In this document: piece by piece, positions 48,151-56,895 of the stretch
How positions within the stretch are numbered: position 1 is the first letter of the stretch
Layout of the letters: the number at the start of each line of letters is the position of its first letter
Source: Bradyrhizobium liaoningense
Lineage (GTDB): Bacteria > Pseudomonadota > Alphaproteobacteria > Rhizobiales > Xanthobacteraceae
Length of the DNA stretch: 64,000 nt
Direction: 5' to 3'
NCBI RefSeq assembly: GCF_018130785.1
Contig: NZ_JAFCJT010000016.1
Location: 96,494-160,493 of the forward strand
Translations under genes and position numbers: made by a program
Notes under the pieces: model-generated
What the model saw: only the letters and a program-made list of their open reading frames with translations
Told to the model about the DNA's origin: nothing
The model's database searches: none

Positions 48151-49344
48151 CTACTCGGTGGTCGCGTAGAGCAAGCCCGCGACCGGCAGAGCAAGGCCAA
48201 TGGCCGACGCCAGCGTCCAGCCGCCTTGCGCGAAGGCCCAGGCGCCAACCGCAGAGCCGGCAGCGCCGGCCGCGAAGAACGTCGCCATATAGAGGCCGTT
48301 GAGCCGGCTGCGCTGCTCATGCCCGAGTACGAAGATGGCGCGGAAGCCGAGCACGACGTTACCCTGGACACCGATATCGATGGCGATCGCAGCCACGACC
48401 AGGCACGCAAGATTCAGCATCGAACCGGCCGCACCGATATACGTCACCAGGAAGCCGGCGGCCGCGAGCAGCATCGCGATCCGCGTCGCGATACGGCTAT
48501 GGCCACTGTCCGCGAGCCGCCCCGCGATGGGAGCTGCGAACACGCCGGCCACACCGGCGAGCGCGAACAGCGCGATGCCGCGCTGGGAGAAGCCGAACAC
48601 GCTTGCGAGCTGGAGCGGCGCCACCGTCCAGAACAGCGTGAAGGCACCGAACAGGCTCGCCTGATAGAGCGCGCGGCGCCGGAGCAACGGCGTGGTCCGG
48701 GCCAGACGCGGCATCGACAGCAGCAGCGTGCCATAATGCATGCGCGCGACGGGCTTGCGCTTCGGCAGCGTCGTCCACAGCACAATTGCGAGCACGATCA
48801 TCAGCGCGGCGGAGATGAAGAACACCGCATGCCACGACAGCGCCGCGGTGACGAAGCTCGACACCGGCCGCGCCAGCATGATGCCGAGCATCAGGCCGGT
48901 CGAGACGTTACCGACGACGCGGCCGCGAATGGCTTCCGGCGCCATATGTGCGGCGTAGGGAATGATGATCTGCACCGCGACCGAGCCAAGCCCGATGAAC
49001 AGCGCCGCGATCAGGAACGGCAGCGCGTGCGTTGCGAACGCGGCGGCGAGCAGCGAAGCCGCGCCAAGCGTGATGACGGAGCAGATCAGCGCGCGGTTCT
49101 CGACGAGGTCGCCGAGCGGCACGATGAAGAGTAGCCCGACGCCATAGCCGATCTGCGTCATGGTGACGATCAGTCCGGCCGCTTCATGCGACAGGCCGAG
49201 CGCGGCGCTGATCGGGGCGATCAGCGGCTGGGCGTAGTAGATGTTGGCGGCGACCATGCCACAGGCCGCGGCAAGCACGAAGGTCAATCGCTGCGACACC
49301 GCATCCGACCCGGGTGCGGTCTCGATCGTGGCATTCATCGTCAT
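48151..49344 (-). CDS. MFS transporter
   Basis: A 397-residue, 12-helix major facilitator (DHA1-like; AraJ/YnfM-type). Features: GMVAANIYYAQPLIAPISAA in helix 1, IGYGVGLLFIVPLGDLVENR with motif A-like ending, IPYAAHMAPEAIRGRVVGNV, and a charged central loop PKRKPVARM. Substrate unknown, probably a drug or small metabolite exporter. A perfect GGGAAT-N4-ATTCCC palindrome just upstream and a second copy before the divergently placed TetR gene indicate control by that regulator. Confidence 0.9.
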   Translation of the reverse strand: MTMNATIETAPGSDAVSQRLTFVLAAACGMVAANIYYAQPLIAPISAALGLSHEAAGLIVTMTQIGYGVGLLFIVPLGDLVENRALICSVITLGAASLLAAAFATHALPFLIAALFIGLGSVAVQIIIPYAAHMAPEAIRGRVVGNVSTGLMLGIMLARPVSSFVTAALSWHAVFFISAALMIVLAIVLWTTLPKRKPVARMHYGTLLLSMPRLARTTPLLRRRALYQASLFGAFTLFWTVAPLQLASVFGFSQRGIALFALAGVAGVFAAPIAGRLADSGHSRIATRIAMLLAAAGFLVTYIGAAGSMLNLACLVVAAIAIDIGVQGNVVLGFRAIFVLGHEQRSRLNGLYMATFFAAGAAGSAVGAWAFAQGGWTLASAIGLALPVAGLLYATTE

Positions 49345-49364
49345 TCCAACGGACTCCAGATATC

Positions 49365-49380
49365 GGGAATGTTTATTCCC
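49365..49380. promoter_or_regulatory. TetR operator, copy 1 (MFS promoter)
   Basis: GGGAAT-GTTT-ATTCCC, a perfect 6+4+6 palindrome, 20 bp upstream of the MFS start. Read on the minus strand it extends to TAGGGAAT-N4-ATTCCCGA, matching copy 2. Confidence 0.65.
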
Positions 49381-49395
49381 TAATAGGACACAAAT

Positions 49396-50016
49396 TCAGG
49401 CGAGCAGTTTCATCGCGACGCCGACAAGGCGCTCGCCGTCGAGCGGCAGGCGCGCCTTGCCGACGACACGCATTCCTTGCGTGATGCAGATCATCAGCCG
49501 CGCGGTGTCGTCGACCTCGACATGGCCGGGAATCGAGCCATCGGCCTGCCCCTCGCGAATGAGGCCGGCGATGAAGGTCTCGTTGGTCTCGAGTTGCGCG
49601 TTGACGCGGGCGCGGACTTCCGGATCGAGCGCGGAGAGTTCGACCGCGCCGCCAACCACGATGCAGCCGCGACGGCCCTCAACCCCCTGTGAGTGCTCGA
49701 CATAGGACAGCAACATATGGCGCAGCCGCTCGCGACCGTTGCCGCCGCGCGCGGCCGCGCTGCGGGTCTGATCCCGGCGCACTGTGGCGTAGCGCTCGAA
49801 GGCGGCCAGGAACACGGCCTGCTTGTCGCGAAACGCCTTGTAGACGCTGCCGGTGGCAAGCTGCATGGCGGCGGTCAGGTCGCCGATCGAGGTCGCATGA
49901 TAGCCCCGCTCGCAAAACACCCGCACGGCGCGATCGAGCGCGGTGTCCATGTCGAATTCCCGGGGACGGCCGGGCAGACGGGCAGCAGGCTGGGCGCGGC
50001 GGGCGATTTTTTGCAT
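49396..50016 (-). CDS. TetR-family regulator
   Basis: A 206-residue repressor. HTH: DTALDRAVRVFCERGYHATS, IGDLTAAMQLATGSVYKAFRDKQ with SVYKAF in the recognition helix. The ligand domain has RRGCIVVGGAVELSALDPEV, the TetR_C/AcrR-like type. It is upstream of and on the same strand as the MFS gene, with an operator copy before each gene, so it probably represses both. The start at 50016 leaves 12 bp to its own operator. Confidence 0.88.
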   Translation of the reverse strand: MQKIARRAQPAARLPGRPREFDMDTALDRAVRVFCERGYHATSIGDLTAAMQLATGSVYKAFRDKQAVFLAAFERYATVRRDQTRSAAARGGNGRERLRHMLLSYVEHSQGVEGRRGCIVVGGAVELSALDPEVRARVNAQLETNETFIAGLIREGQADGSIPGHVEVDDTARLMICITQGMRVVGKARLPLDGERLVGVAMKLLA

Positions 50017-50028
50017 CGCGGGATAATA

Positions 50029-50044
50029 GGGAATGGTTGTTCCC
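50029..50044. promoter_or_regulatory. TetR operator, copy 2 (TetR promoter)
   Basis: GGGAAT-GGTT-GTTCCC, a palindrome with one mismatch, 12 bp before the TetR start codon; its context TAGGGAAT-N5-TTCCCGA is shared with copy 1. Confidence 0.6.
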
Positions 50045-50100
50045 GAATCAAGGCACGGAGTTGTGAATGGGGATGGATAGAGGGCACGCTCTCTCCGCAT

Positions 50101-50261
50101 CGTCATTGCGAGCGCAGCGACTTGTCCGCCGAAGCTTCAGCGAAGGCGGAAGCAATCCAGAGCGTCACCGCCGCAGCCTCTCGGCTCAACCACAACCGCC
50201 TCTGGAATTCGGGATCGCCCGCCCCAGTGCGCAACTGCGCACAAGGCGGGCGATGACAGCG
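50101..50261. repeat. Dispersed intergenic repeat in a 389-bp gene-free stretch
   Basis: GTCATTGCGAGCGCAGCGAC, a CCGCCGAAGCTTCAGCGAAGGCGG hairpin and a final CGCCCGCC...GGCGGGCGATGAC pair. This is a well-known type of Bradyrhizobium repeat, and it also yields apparent but false short reading frames. The rest of 50017-50405 holds only TetR operator 2 and the start region of the next gene. Confidence 0.65.
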
Positions 50262-50405
50262 AGTGGGCGGTTGCAGACACGCCTTCGCATCCTCGCGGCG
50301 GCTTGGTCTCGCCACCCTCTCTAAGCCAAGAGTGGCACTCTCCTTGCTCCTCTTCCGCCAATCCCTCAGACCCGCAGTGGGTCTGTTTCATAGTGAGGCG
50401 ATCCT

Positions 50406-50666
50406 ATGCAGCCGACGTCCCGTTTCGAAGCGACTATTCCGACACAGCTCCACGTCCTGATCTCCGATCTGCGTTGGCGCACGCAAATGCTCGACGCCGA
50501 CATTCTGGACGAAGAGCGGAGGGCCGGAATCTCCGATCCAAACAATCTCGCCTACCCGATGCTCGCGCAGAACCTGAGAGCCCGGCGCGACAATATCCGG
50601 GTGAGCATCGCGATCCTGGAAAGCCGCATCGAAAAGCGATCAACGGGATGGCCGAGCGCCGCCTGA
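50406..50666 (+). CDS. Small hypothetical protein (86 residues)
   Basis: Helical cytosolic protein (TQLHVLISDLRWRTQMLDAD, then LAQNLRARRDNIRVSIAILE) with a GISDPNNLAYP turn: a helical hairpin. A GTGAGGCG ribosome site precedes the ATG. Function unknown. Confidence 0.65.
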   Translation: MQPTSRFEATIPTQLHVLISDLRWRTQMLDADILDEERRAGISDPNNLAYPMLAQNLRARRDNIRVSIAILESRIEKRSTGWPSAA

Positions 50667-50877
50667 CGCGGATCGTGCTGGGCCCGACCAGGCAACGCGA
50701 CGGTATATGCAGAAGGGCACGGGCGATGGGCGATGGCCCTGCCCGGGCCGGTCAACGCGCAGGAACCCGCGTTGCCCTTTTGCAACGGTTCCCCACTGTC
50801 TGAAGCCGGACAAAACAAACTCCCATTCCGGCCACGAACCCCGCTCACAACGCCGTGAGACTAGCAGGGGAACTACG

Positions 50878-51102
50878 ATGCGTGCACAGCGCGTTTGGAA
50901 AGTGAATGGGGCCGCCAGCATCGGGCAGCTCCAATCGAGACTGGACGATCTGAACAAGCGTCTCGGTCAGCTTGAAAACCAACATCCGGAGAGCTGGAAG
51001 GTCGAAGAGCTGAAATCGAGCGCGATCAGCCTGTCGCGCGAGATAGACGACATCCGTTGCGCCGAAGCGACGGCGGCGCTGAGCGAGCTGCTGCGGAAGT
51101 AG
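50878..51102 (+). CDS. Small coiled-coil protein (74 residues)
   Basis: Sequence SIGQLQSRLDDLNKRLGQLE, then WKVEELKSSAISLSREIDDI: a two-helix coiled coil. The ATG follows AGGGGAACTACG. First of three small genes on the plus strand (50878, 51181, 51305) that may share a transcript. Function unknown. Confidence 0.65.
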   Translation: MRAQRVWKVNGAASIGQLQSRLDDLNKRLGQLENQHPESWKVEELKSSAISLSREIDDIRCAEATAALSELLRK

Positions 51103-51180
51103 TCAGGCCTCGGCGATTCGGCGTGACGCAAGGAACCAACACCGCGCACCGCCATTTCCATGACGGCATGGAGCAGAATC

Positions 51181-51294
51181 ATGACCAGGCACCTGACGCG
51201 AGCCCATCTCGCGCGCGGGGTAGCCGGCGCGGTGTCCACGCTGGTCCTGTGCGCGGCGGCGGCATTCGCCATCGCGCGCCACTTCGCGCTGTGA
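51181..51294 (+). CDS. 37-residue single-helix membrane peptide
   Basis: The ATG follows GGAGCAGAATC and encodes a basic start (MTRHLTRAHLARGVAG) and a hydrophobic helix (VSTLVLCAAAAFAIA). It ends 10 bp before the next gene, which also carries a C-terminal membrane helix. A GGAAC-N16-CATT element (51132-51156) lies 24 bp upstream. Small, so unproven. Confidence 0.5.
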   Translation: MTRHLTRAHLARGVAGAVSTLVLCAAAAFAIARHFAL

Positions 51295-51304
51295 GGGATT
51301 TCGC

Positions 51305-51631
51305 ATGATTTCCGACCCCGAGGAGTCGGTGAGGCTGCAAGGTTTTGGCGAGATGACGTTGCGCACCGCCGTCGCGACGCTGATGGCGCTCACGCCAAGC
51401 GAACGGGTGGACGCCGCCATCTTCCGTGTCCGCGACGGCGTGCGTTTGGCCTCGAGCGAGATCGCCGAACTTGCCTCGGACTGGGGCATGGCACCCATGG
51501 CAGAAGTCAGGTCGCCAAGCCTTGTCCCGGACCAGCACTGGCCGGACATCGTTCGCGGCATGGTGCGCGAGGCGCCGTTGCCGGCGCTGATGGTCGCGTT
51601 TCTGATCGGTGTGCTGGTGGCGCGGCGGTAG
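51305..51631 (+). CDS. Small protein with C-terminal membrane anchor
   Basis: A 108-residue protein: cytosolic part with LRTAVATLMALTPSERVDAA and a C-terminal hydrophobic anchor (PLPALMVAFLIGVLVARR). The GTGAGGGATTTCGC leader gives a good ribosome site. No known domain recognised. Tail-anchored topology is likely. Confidence 0.68.
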   Translation: MISDPEESVRLQGFGEMTLRTAVATLMALTPSERVDAAIFRVRDGVRLASSEIAELASDWGMAPMAEVRSPSLVPDQHWPDIVRGMVREAPLPALMVAFLIGVLVARR

Positions 51632-51664
51632 TCTCGCGACAACTGCCGGCTGCAGCAGGATTGA

Positions 51665-52639
51665 TCACTTCTGCTCGTTCGCCCGCATAACCTCGGCGTA
51701 AGGACGCAGGGCCTCGGACATGTCCTCGAGGCGCTTTTGCCATTCAGCACCAGGCATGAAGGCGATAACCGGTTCGTCGCCTGGTGAGCCCGTCAGGTAC
51801 TCTGGATTGCGCAGGCCTTCGGCAATCCCGGCTTCCAGCTTCTTGACGATGTCCTCTGGAACGCCCTTCGGGACCGCAAAGCCGCGTTCTGCCGTCGACG
51901 TGACCGGAAAGCCCACCTCCTCTGCCGTCGGAACTTCGGACAACGATGGAAAGCGCTTCTTCGACAGGATCGCGATGACGCGCAGTGGCCCCTTGTTGGT
52001 ACCATGCAATTCGGGAATCTCGCTGAGACTGACCATTCCGACTTCCAGATGCCCGCCCAACAGATCGGTCCGCTGCGCGGCCGTTCCTCTGTAGGAGATT
52101 TCGTTGGGCTCGACCGTCGCGGCTGCTGCGAGCATGCGAATGGCCAGATGACCGTTCGTGCCGGCACCATTGTGACCAAACGTCACCGAGCCCGGCTTGC
52201 TGCGAAGTGCGGCAATGACATCTGGCAGATTCCTGAATCTGCTGGCGGCGGGCACCACGATCACGTTCGGATCTTCGACCACCCGCGCGACCAGCCGGAT
52301 TTCGTCCATGGTGTATTGGGTTTTGCGGGTCATCGGCAAAAAGTTGTAGCCCGGCACGTTGACGACGCCCATCGAATAGGCGTCGGGCGCCGCGCGCGCG
52401 ATCGAAGCAAACGCGATCTCTCCGCCGGCGCCAGGCTTGTTCAAGACGACAAACTTCGCCTTGCCGCCCAGCGCGCGCTCGACAAAGGGAAGAAGTTTGC
52501 GAGCCATGACATCCGTACCGCCGCCGGGCGCAAAGCCGACGACGACTTCGATCGGCTTGTCCTCCGGCCACGCAGCCCATGCCGCCCCGGAAGCAGTGAA
52601 GCCAAACGCTGCAACGAGCGCGGCGATCTTCTTGTTCAT
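51665..52639 (-). CDS. Tripartite tricarboxylate transporter-type binding protein (Bug/TctC family)
   Basis: A 324-residue periplasmic solute receptor with a signal peptide (cleavage near AWAAW) and the Bug signature WPEDKPIEVVVGFAPGGGTD followed by ARKLLPFVERALGG. Later segments FVVLNKPGAGGEIAFASIAR and VTFGHNGAGTNGHLAIRML match the family that binds carboxylates. No TctA/TctB membrane genes are adjacent, as is usual for the many orphan Bug proteins in beta- and alphaproteobacteria. Confidence 0.9.
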   Translation of the reverse strand: MNKKIAALVAAFGFTASGAAWAAWPEDKPIEVVVGFAPGGGTDVMARKLLPFVERALGGKAKFVVLNKPGAGGEIAFASIARAAPDAYSMGVVNVPGYNFLPMTRKTQYTMDEIRLVARVVEDPNVIVVPAASRFRNLPDVIAALRSKPGSVTFGHNGAGTNGHLAIRMLAAAATVEPNEISYRGTAAQRTDLLGGHLEVGMVSLSEIPELHGTNKGPLRVIAILSKKRFPSLSEVPTAEEVGFPVTSTAERGFAVPKGVPEDIVKKLEAGIAEGLRNPEYLTGSPGDEPVIAFMPGAEWQKRLEDMSEALRPYAEVMRANEQK

Positions 52640-52737
52640 GATTTCCAGCCCTGTTTTTGTTATTGGCCGATCGCGCCCTCGAACGCGCGATCGACTGTGC
52701 GTTCATCTAGCCGTCGGCCTGACCGGAGAGCAACCGA

Positions 52738-52959
52738 TTATCCCGAGCGCGCGCGTTTGAGGGGCCGCGGGGGTTTGTGAGGCAATTGTGGAAGCGTCAG
52801 AGGTGAAGGCGGCTTCGAACGCCATGAGCGCGGCTTCACCCGGACTTCGTTCGTGAAGCCCCGTGGCGGCCCTGGCTTGGCGACGCTTTTGATCAGTTCG
52901 CTGGCGGCCACGGCGCGCGCGCCGGTCATCCTCCGACCTACCGCACAGCGCCGGCCCAT
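52738..52959 (-). CDS. Possible small basic Pro-rich protein
   Basis: A 73-codon frame after tRNA-Pro on the same strand: MTGARAVAASELIKSVAKPG (from an internal Met at 52929) then PRGFTNEVRVKPRSWRSKPP and a Pro/Arg-rich end. No clear ribosome site. It could be a real small gene or a chance frame in GC-rich DNA. Otherwise the stretch 52640-53116 shows only a short GGCATGG/CCATGCC inverted repeat near 52970-52987. Confidence 0.3.
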   Translation of the reverse strand: MGRRCAVGRRMTGARAVAASELIKSVAKPGPPRGFTNEVRVKPRSWRSKPPSPLTLPQLPHKPPRPLKRARSG

Positions 52960-53116
52960 CGAGGTGGCGGCATGGCAAGCCATGCCACCGCAACAGACGC
53001 CCCTGCCGACCCAAATCGGCCGTGGACCCGCCCCGAAAATCGTTGCAAAAAGGCGCTCCCGAGGCGCGGGCGGCCGGTCCGCCAAGCCTCTGGGAAAACG
53101 TCGACTTTTGGAAGAA

Positions 53117-53193
53117 TGGTCGGAGTGGCAGGATTCGAACCTGCGACCCCTGCGTCCCGAACGCAGTGCTCTACCGGGCTGAGCCACACTCCG
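53117..53193 (-). tRNA. tRNA-Pro (anticodon CGG)
   Basis: Read on the minus strand the 77-base sequence folds as a cloverleaf: acceptor CGGAGTG / CACTCCG, D arm with GGCTCAGCCCGGTAGAGC, anticodon stem CTGCG / CGCAG with loop TTCGGGA (anticodon CGG), T arm GCAGG-TTCGAATC-CTGC, discriminator A and an encoded CCA. It reads the proline codon CCG, which is frequent in such GC-rich genomes. No integrase or att duplication is seen nearby. Confidence 0.95.
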
Positions 53194-53243
53194 ACAAGAA
53201 GGCGGCTTATAGCGTCGGGTTTGACGCACCGCAAGCGGCCGGC

Positions 53244-54251
53244 ATGAGGAATTTTATCCCTGTGAAAACGGGTCTTGAAACGCTGATTTTGCCGGCCGGC
53301 GAGGCCGGCGCGGAAGCCGCCGCCCGGACTTTGGCCTCCGGCGGGCTGGTCGCGTTCCCGACCGAAACCGTCTACGGGCTCGGCGCGGACGCCGCCAATG
53401 CCGCCGCGATCGCCCATCTCTATGCCGCCAAGGGACGGCCGGCCTTCAATCCGCTGATCGCCCATGTCGCCGACCTCGCGGCCGCACAGGTCATCGGGCA
53501 GTTCGACGCGCGCGCGTTGAGCCTCGCGGAGGCGTTCTGGCCGGGGCCGCTGACGCTGGTGGTGCCGAAGGCGAAGAACTGCCCGGTGGCGGATCTCGCC
53601 ACCGCGGGCCTCGACACCGTCGCGATCCGCATCCCCGCCCACCCGGTGGCGCAGGCGATCCTGCGCGCCTTCGGCGGGGCGGTGGTGGCGCCGTCCGCAA
53701 ATATCTCCGGCCATGTCTCGCCGACGCTGGCGGCCCATGTCGAAAGTGACCTTGCCGGGCGGATCGACCTGATCGTGGACGGCGGACCGGTTGCGGTCGG
53801 CGTCGAATCGACCATTGTCGGATGCTTCGACGCCCCGATGCTGCTCCGTCCGGGCGGGCTCTCGCGCGAGCGGATCGAGGCCGTGCTCGGCTCGCCCCTG
53901 GCGCGGCCGCCGCTGGAGGCCGAGAGCGACGACAGCCAGCCGCTGGCGCCGGGCATGCTGGCCTCGCATTACGCGCCGCGCGCCAGTGTCCGGCTCAATG
54001 CGCGCGAGGTGGCACTGGGCGAAGCGCTGCTGGCGTTTGGGCCTTCGCGCCTGCCCGGCGTTGAAGCCGCCGCTGCTGTCATGAATTTGTCGCCCGCGGC
54101 TGATCTCGATGAAGCCGCCGCCAACCTGTTCGGCTATCTTCGCGCCCTCGATGCCAGGGGGCCACGAGCGATCGCCGTGATGACGATCCCCGAGGAAGGA
54201 CTTGGCGAAGCGATCAACGACCGGCTGCGCCGGGCCGCCGTAGCGCGCTGA
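53244..54251 (+). CDS. L-threonylcarbamoyladenylate synthase (Sua5 type)
   Basis: A 335-residue protein with a YrdC/Sua5 domain (residues about 15-200: LVAFPTETVYGLGADA, KGRPAFNPLIAHV, APSANISGHVSPT) and the extra C-terminal Sua5 domain (PLAPGMLASHYAPRA linker onward). It makes threonylcarbamoyl-AMP from Thr, bicarbonate and ATP for the t6A37 modification of tRNAs that read ANN codons. Length is normal for Sua5. It is divergent from tRNA-Pro and is followed 24 bp later by the FAD dehydrogenase. Confidence 0.93.
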   Translation: MRNFIPVKTGLETLILPAGEAGAEAAARTLASGGLVAFPTETVYGLGADAANAAAIAHLYAAKGRPAFNPLIAHVADLAAAQVIGQFDARALSLAEAFWPGPLTLVVPKAKNCPVADLATAGLDTVAIRIPAHPVAQAILRAFGGAVVAPSANISGHVSPTLAAHVESDLAGRIDLIVDGGPVAVGVESTIVGCFDAPMLLRPGGLSRERIEAVLGSPLARPPLEAESDDSQPLAPGMLASHYAPRASVRLNAREVALGEALLAFGPSRLPGVEAAAAVMNLSPAADLDEAAANLFGYLRALDARGPRAIAVMTIPEEGLGEAINDRLRRAAVAR

Positions 54252-54275
54252 GAAGGCGGAATGAGAGAAGAAGAG

Positions 54276-55703
54276 ATGAACGTCAATAAATCTGCCACCC
54301 CGCCGCTTGCGCCCGAGCTGATCGAACAATTTCGCAAGATCGTCGGCGACCGCCATGCCATTACCGACGCGGCCGACATCGAGGCTTACATCACCGAGGA
54401 GCGCAACCTGTTCCACGGCCGCTCGCCGCTGGTGCTGCGCCCGGGCTCGACCGCCGAGGTTTCGGCGATCTGCAAGCTCGCCTCTGCGCAGAAGATCGCG
54501 CTGGTGCCGCAGGGCGGCAACACCGGGCTCGTCGGCGGCCAGACGCCCCACAATGGCGAAGTGGTGGTGTCGCTGCGCCGGCTCGACAAGATCCGCGAGG
54601 TCGACACCGCCTCCAACACCATGACCTGCGAGGCCGGCGTCGTGCTCCAGGTCGCGCAGCAGAAGGCGGCCGACGTGGACCGGCTGTTTCCGCTCTCGCT
54701 CGGCGCCGAGGGAAGCTGCACCATCGGCGGCAATCTCTCAACCAATGCCGGCGGCACTGCCGCGCTCGCCTATGGCGTCGCGCGCGAGATGGCGCTCGGG
54801 CTCGAGGTGGTGCTCGCCGACGGCCGCGTGCTCAATGTGCTGTCGAAGCTGAAGAAGGACAACACCGGCTACAATCTGCACAACCTCTTCATCGGCGCGG
54901 AAGGCACGCTCGGCATCATCACGGCGGCCACGCTAAAACTGTTTCCGAAGCCGCGGGCGGTCGAGACCGCCTTCGTCGGGCTGAAATCGCCGGCGGCGGC
55001 TCTGAAGCTGCTGACGATCGCGCAAGGCGAAGCAGCCAACGCGCTGACGAGCTTCGAGCTCCTGTCGGAGATGGCGGTCGATTTCTCGGTCCGCCACGGC
55101 ATCGACGTGCGCGATCCGCTCGAGCAGAAGCATCCATGGTACGTGCTGATGGAGTTGTCTTCCCCTGGCGACGACGCCCGCACGCCGTTGGAGACGATCC
55201 TCGGCCGCGCCATGGAGGAGGAGATCGTCGACGACGCCGTGATCGCGGCCAACCTCACCCAGCGCAACGGCTTCTGGAAGCTGCGCGAGGAGATGTCGTC
55301 GGCGCAGAAGCCCGAAGGCGGCTCGATCAAGCATGACATCTCCGTGCCGGTCGCCGCCGTGCCCGCCTTCATCGCGGAGGCCGATGCCGCCGTCGTGAAA
55401 CTGATTCCCGGCGCACGGCCGGTGCCGTTCGGCCATCTCGGTGACGGCAATCTGCACTACAATGTCAGCGAGCCCATCGGCGCCAACACCGCGGATTACC
55501 TCGCGCGCTGGCACGAGATGAATGCGGTCGTGTTCGAGATCGTGCTGCGCATGGGCGGCTCGATCTCGGCCGAGCACGGCATCGGCGTGCTCAAGCGCGA
55601 CGAACTGCCTGAAGTGAAGGACAAGACCGCGATCGAGCTGATGCGGTCGATCAAGGCGATGCTCGATCCGCAGGACATCATGAATCCGGGCAAGGTGCTG
55701 TGA
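54276..55703 (+). CDS. FAD-linked D-2-hydroxyacid dehydrogenase (GlcD/D2HGDH type)
   Basis: A 475-residue flavoprotein of the VAO/PCMH family. FAD-binding segment VPQGGNTGLVGGQTPHNGEV, then LSTNAGGTAALAYGVAREM and FIGAEGTLGIITAATLKLFP. The C-terminal half contains PFGHLGDGNLHYNV (zinc-binding His pair in D2HGDH) and SISAEHGIGVLKRDEL. It probably oxidises D-2-hydroxyglutarate or D-lactate with electron transfer to a quinone or ETF. An in-frame ATG at 54261 is an alternative start. The stop overlaps the GTG of the next gene. Confidence 0.9.
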   Translation: MNVNKSATPPLAPELIEQFRKIVGDRHAITDAADIEAYITEERNLFHGRSPLVLRPGSTAEVSAICKLASAQKIALVPQGGNTGLVGGQTPHNGEVVVSLRRLDKIREVDTASNTMTCEAGVVLQVAQQKAADVDRLFPLSLGAEGSCTIGGNLSTNAGGTAALAYGVAREMALGLEVVLADGRVLNVLSKLKKDNTGYNLHNLFIGAEGTLGIITAATLKLFPKPRAVETAFVGLKSPAAALKLLTIAQGEAANALTSFELLSEMAVDFSVRHGIDVRDPLEQKHPWYVLMELSSPGDDARTPLETILGRAMEEEIVDDAVIAANLTQRNGFWKLREEMSSAQKPEGGSIKHDISVPVAAVPAFIAEADAAVVKLIPGARPVPFGHLGDGNLHYNVSEPIGANTADYLARWHEMNAVVFEIVLRMGGSISAEHGIGVLKRDELPEVKDKTAIELMRSIKAMLDPQDIMNPGKVL

Positions 55704-56137
55704 GCACTCTTGCGATCGATGCGATCGACGACGCCGATGTCGAACCGGTCGTCGCGCTGTGGCAGCGCTGCGGCCTGACGCGACCCTGGAACGATCCGCA
55801 TGCCGACATCGCGCTGGCGCGGCGGCGCGACAATTCCACCGTGCTGATCGGCCGCGACGGCGGCACGATCGTCGCCACCGTCATGGTCGGCCATGACGGC
55901 CATCGCGGCTGGGTTTACTACGTCGCGGTCGCCCCCGATATCCGCAAGCGCGGTTACGGCCGTGTCATCATGGCCGCGGCCGAGAACTGGCTGCGCCAGG
56001 CTGGCATCGCAAAGCTCCAGCTCCTGGTCCGGCGCGAGAACGCGCAGGCCAATGCGTTCTACCAGTCGCTGGGTTTCGAGGAATCGACCTCGGTGATGTT
56101 CCAGAAGTGGCTCGACGGCCGCGAGCAGCCCCGTTAG
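55700..56137 (+). CDS. GNAT-family N-acetyltransferase, GTG start
   Basis: A 145-residue GNAT of the YpeA type. Acetyl-CoA site VYYVAVAPDIRKRGYGRVIM has the (R/Q)xxGx(G/A) motif as RKRGYG; C-terminal QLLVRRENAQANAFYQSLGF is the typical N-A-x-x-F-Y strand. The GTG overlaps the preceding TGA (GTGA), so it is translationally coupled to the dehydrogenase. Substrate unknown. Confidence 0.9.
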   Translation: MSTLAIDAIDDADVEPVVALWQRCGLTRPWNDPHADIALARRRDNSTVLIGRDGGTIVATVMVGHDGHRGWVYYVAVAPDIRKRGYGRVIMAAAENWLRQAGIAKLQLLVRRENAQANAFYQSLGFEESTSVMFQKWLDGREQPR

Positions 56138-56149
56138 CGGAAGACAGCA

Positions 56150-56731
56150 ATGACCATTTCCGACCGCGTCCGCATCAAGGACGTCCGTGTGCTCTCGGAC
56201 AACTGGACCCTCCTGAAGAACACCACGTTCGAGTACCGGCGCGCCAGTGGCGAATGGCAGACACAGCACCGCGAAACCTATGAGCGCGACAACGCCGCGG
56301 CCGTGCTGCCGTATAATCGCGCTGGGCGTACCGTGATTCTGGTGCGCCAGTTCCGCCTGCCGGCGTTCATCCGCGGCTATGACGATCTGCTGATCGAGGC
56401 GGCCGCCGGCGTGCTCGACGACGCCACCCCCGAGGTGCGCATCCGCGCCGAGGCCGAGGAGGAAACCGGCTATCGCCTGCACCACGTCCAAAAAGTGTTC
56501 GAGGCGTTCATGAGCCCCGGCGCCGTCACCGAGAAGCTGCATTTCTTCGTCGCCGAGTACGAGCCGGAGATGCGCGTCAGCGACGGCGGCGGCCTCGAAC
56601 ACGAAGGCGAGGACATCGAGGTGCTGGAGCTTTCGATTGACGAGGCGCTGGCGATGATCGCCGACGGCCGCATCATCGACGCCAAGGCGATCATGCTGCT
56701 GCAATACGCGGCGCTGCATGTGTTTAGATAA
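56150..56731 (+). CDS. Nudix hydrolase, NudK/ADP-ribose pyrophosphatase type
   Basis: A 193-residue Nudix protein of the nucleoside-diphosphate-sugar class. Nudix box: GVLDDATPEVRIRAEAEEET followed by GY, with the EAEEETG metal-binding core intact although RE is RA. QFRLPAFIRG upstream and MSPGAVTEKLHFFVAEY are typical of GDP-mannose or ADP-ribose pyrophosphatases. It hydrolyses NDP-sugars to sugar phosphate and NMP. It is 12 bp from the GNAT gene, in the same operon. Confidence 0.9.
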   Translation: MTISDRVRIKDVRVLSDNWTLLKNTTFEYRRASGEWQTQHRETYERDNAAAVLPYNRAGRTVILVRQFRLPAFIRGYDDLLIEAAAGVLDDATPEVRIRAEAEEETGYRLHHVQKVFEAFMSPGAVTEKLHFFVAEYEPEMRVSDGGGLEHEGEDIEVLELSIDEALAMIADGRIIDAKAIMLLQYAALHVFR

Positions 56732-56744
56732 TTCGCGAGCTGTC

Positions 56745-56895
56745 TTCTCCCCTTCTCCCCTTGTGGGAGAAGGTGGCGCGAAGCGCCGGATGAGGGGTAT
56801 CTCTCCACTTGCGAAAACCGTTCGTGAGGATGGAGACCCCTCACCCGTCTCGCCGCTACGCGGCGAGCCACCCTCTCCCACAAGGGGAGAGGGTA
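56745..56895. repeat. Inverted intergenic repeat (CTCTCCCACAAGGGGAGAGG type)
   Basis: Left part TCCCCTTGTGGGAGAAGGTG and right part CACCCTCTCCCACAAGGGGA are inverted copies around GCGCGAAGCGCC and GCCGCTACGCGGC hairpins. This is a widespread repeat of Bradyrhizobium and other proteobacteria. It lies in the gap 56732-57010, where I see no gene. Confidence 0.75.

Noticed and set aside
50067..50324. A plus-strand frame in the repeat after the TetR gene
   Set aside because: Its translation is that of the common intergenic repeat; no ribosome site or homology.
53117..53193. tRNA-Pro as a genomic-island attachment site
   Set aside because: No integrase, no duplicated tRNA 3' end and no composition change were seen on either side.
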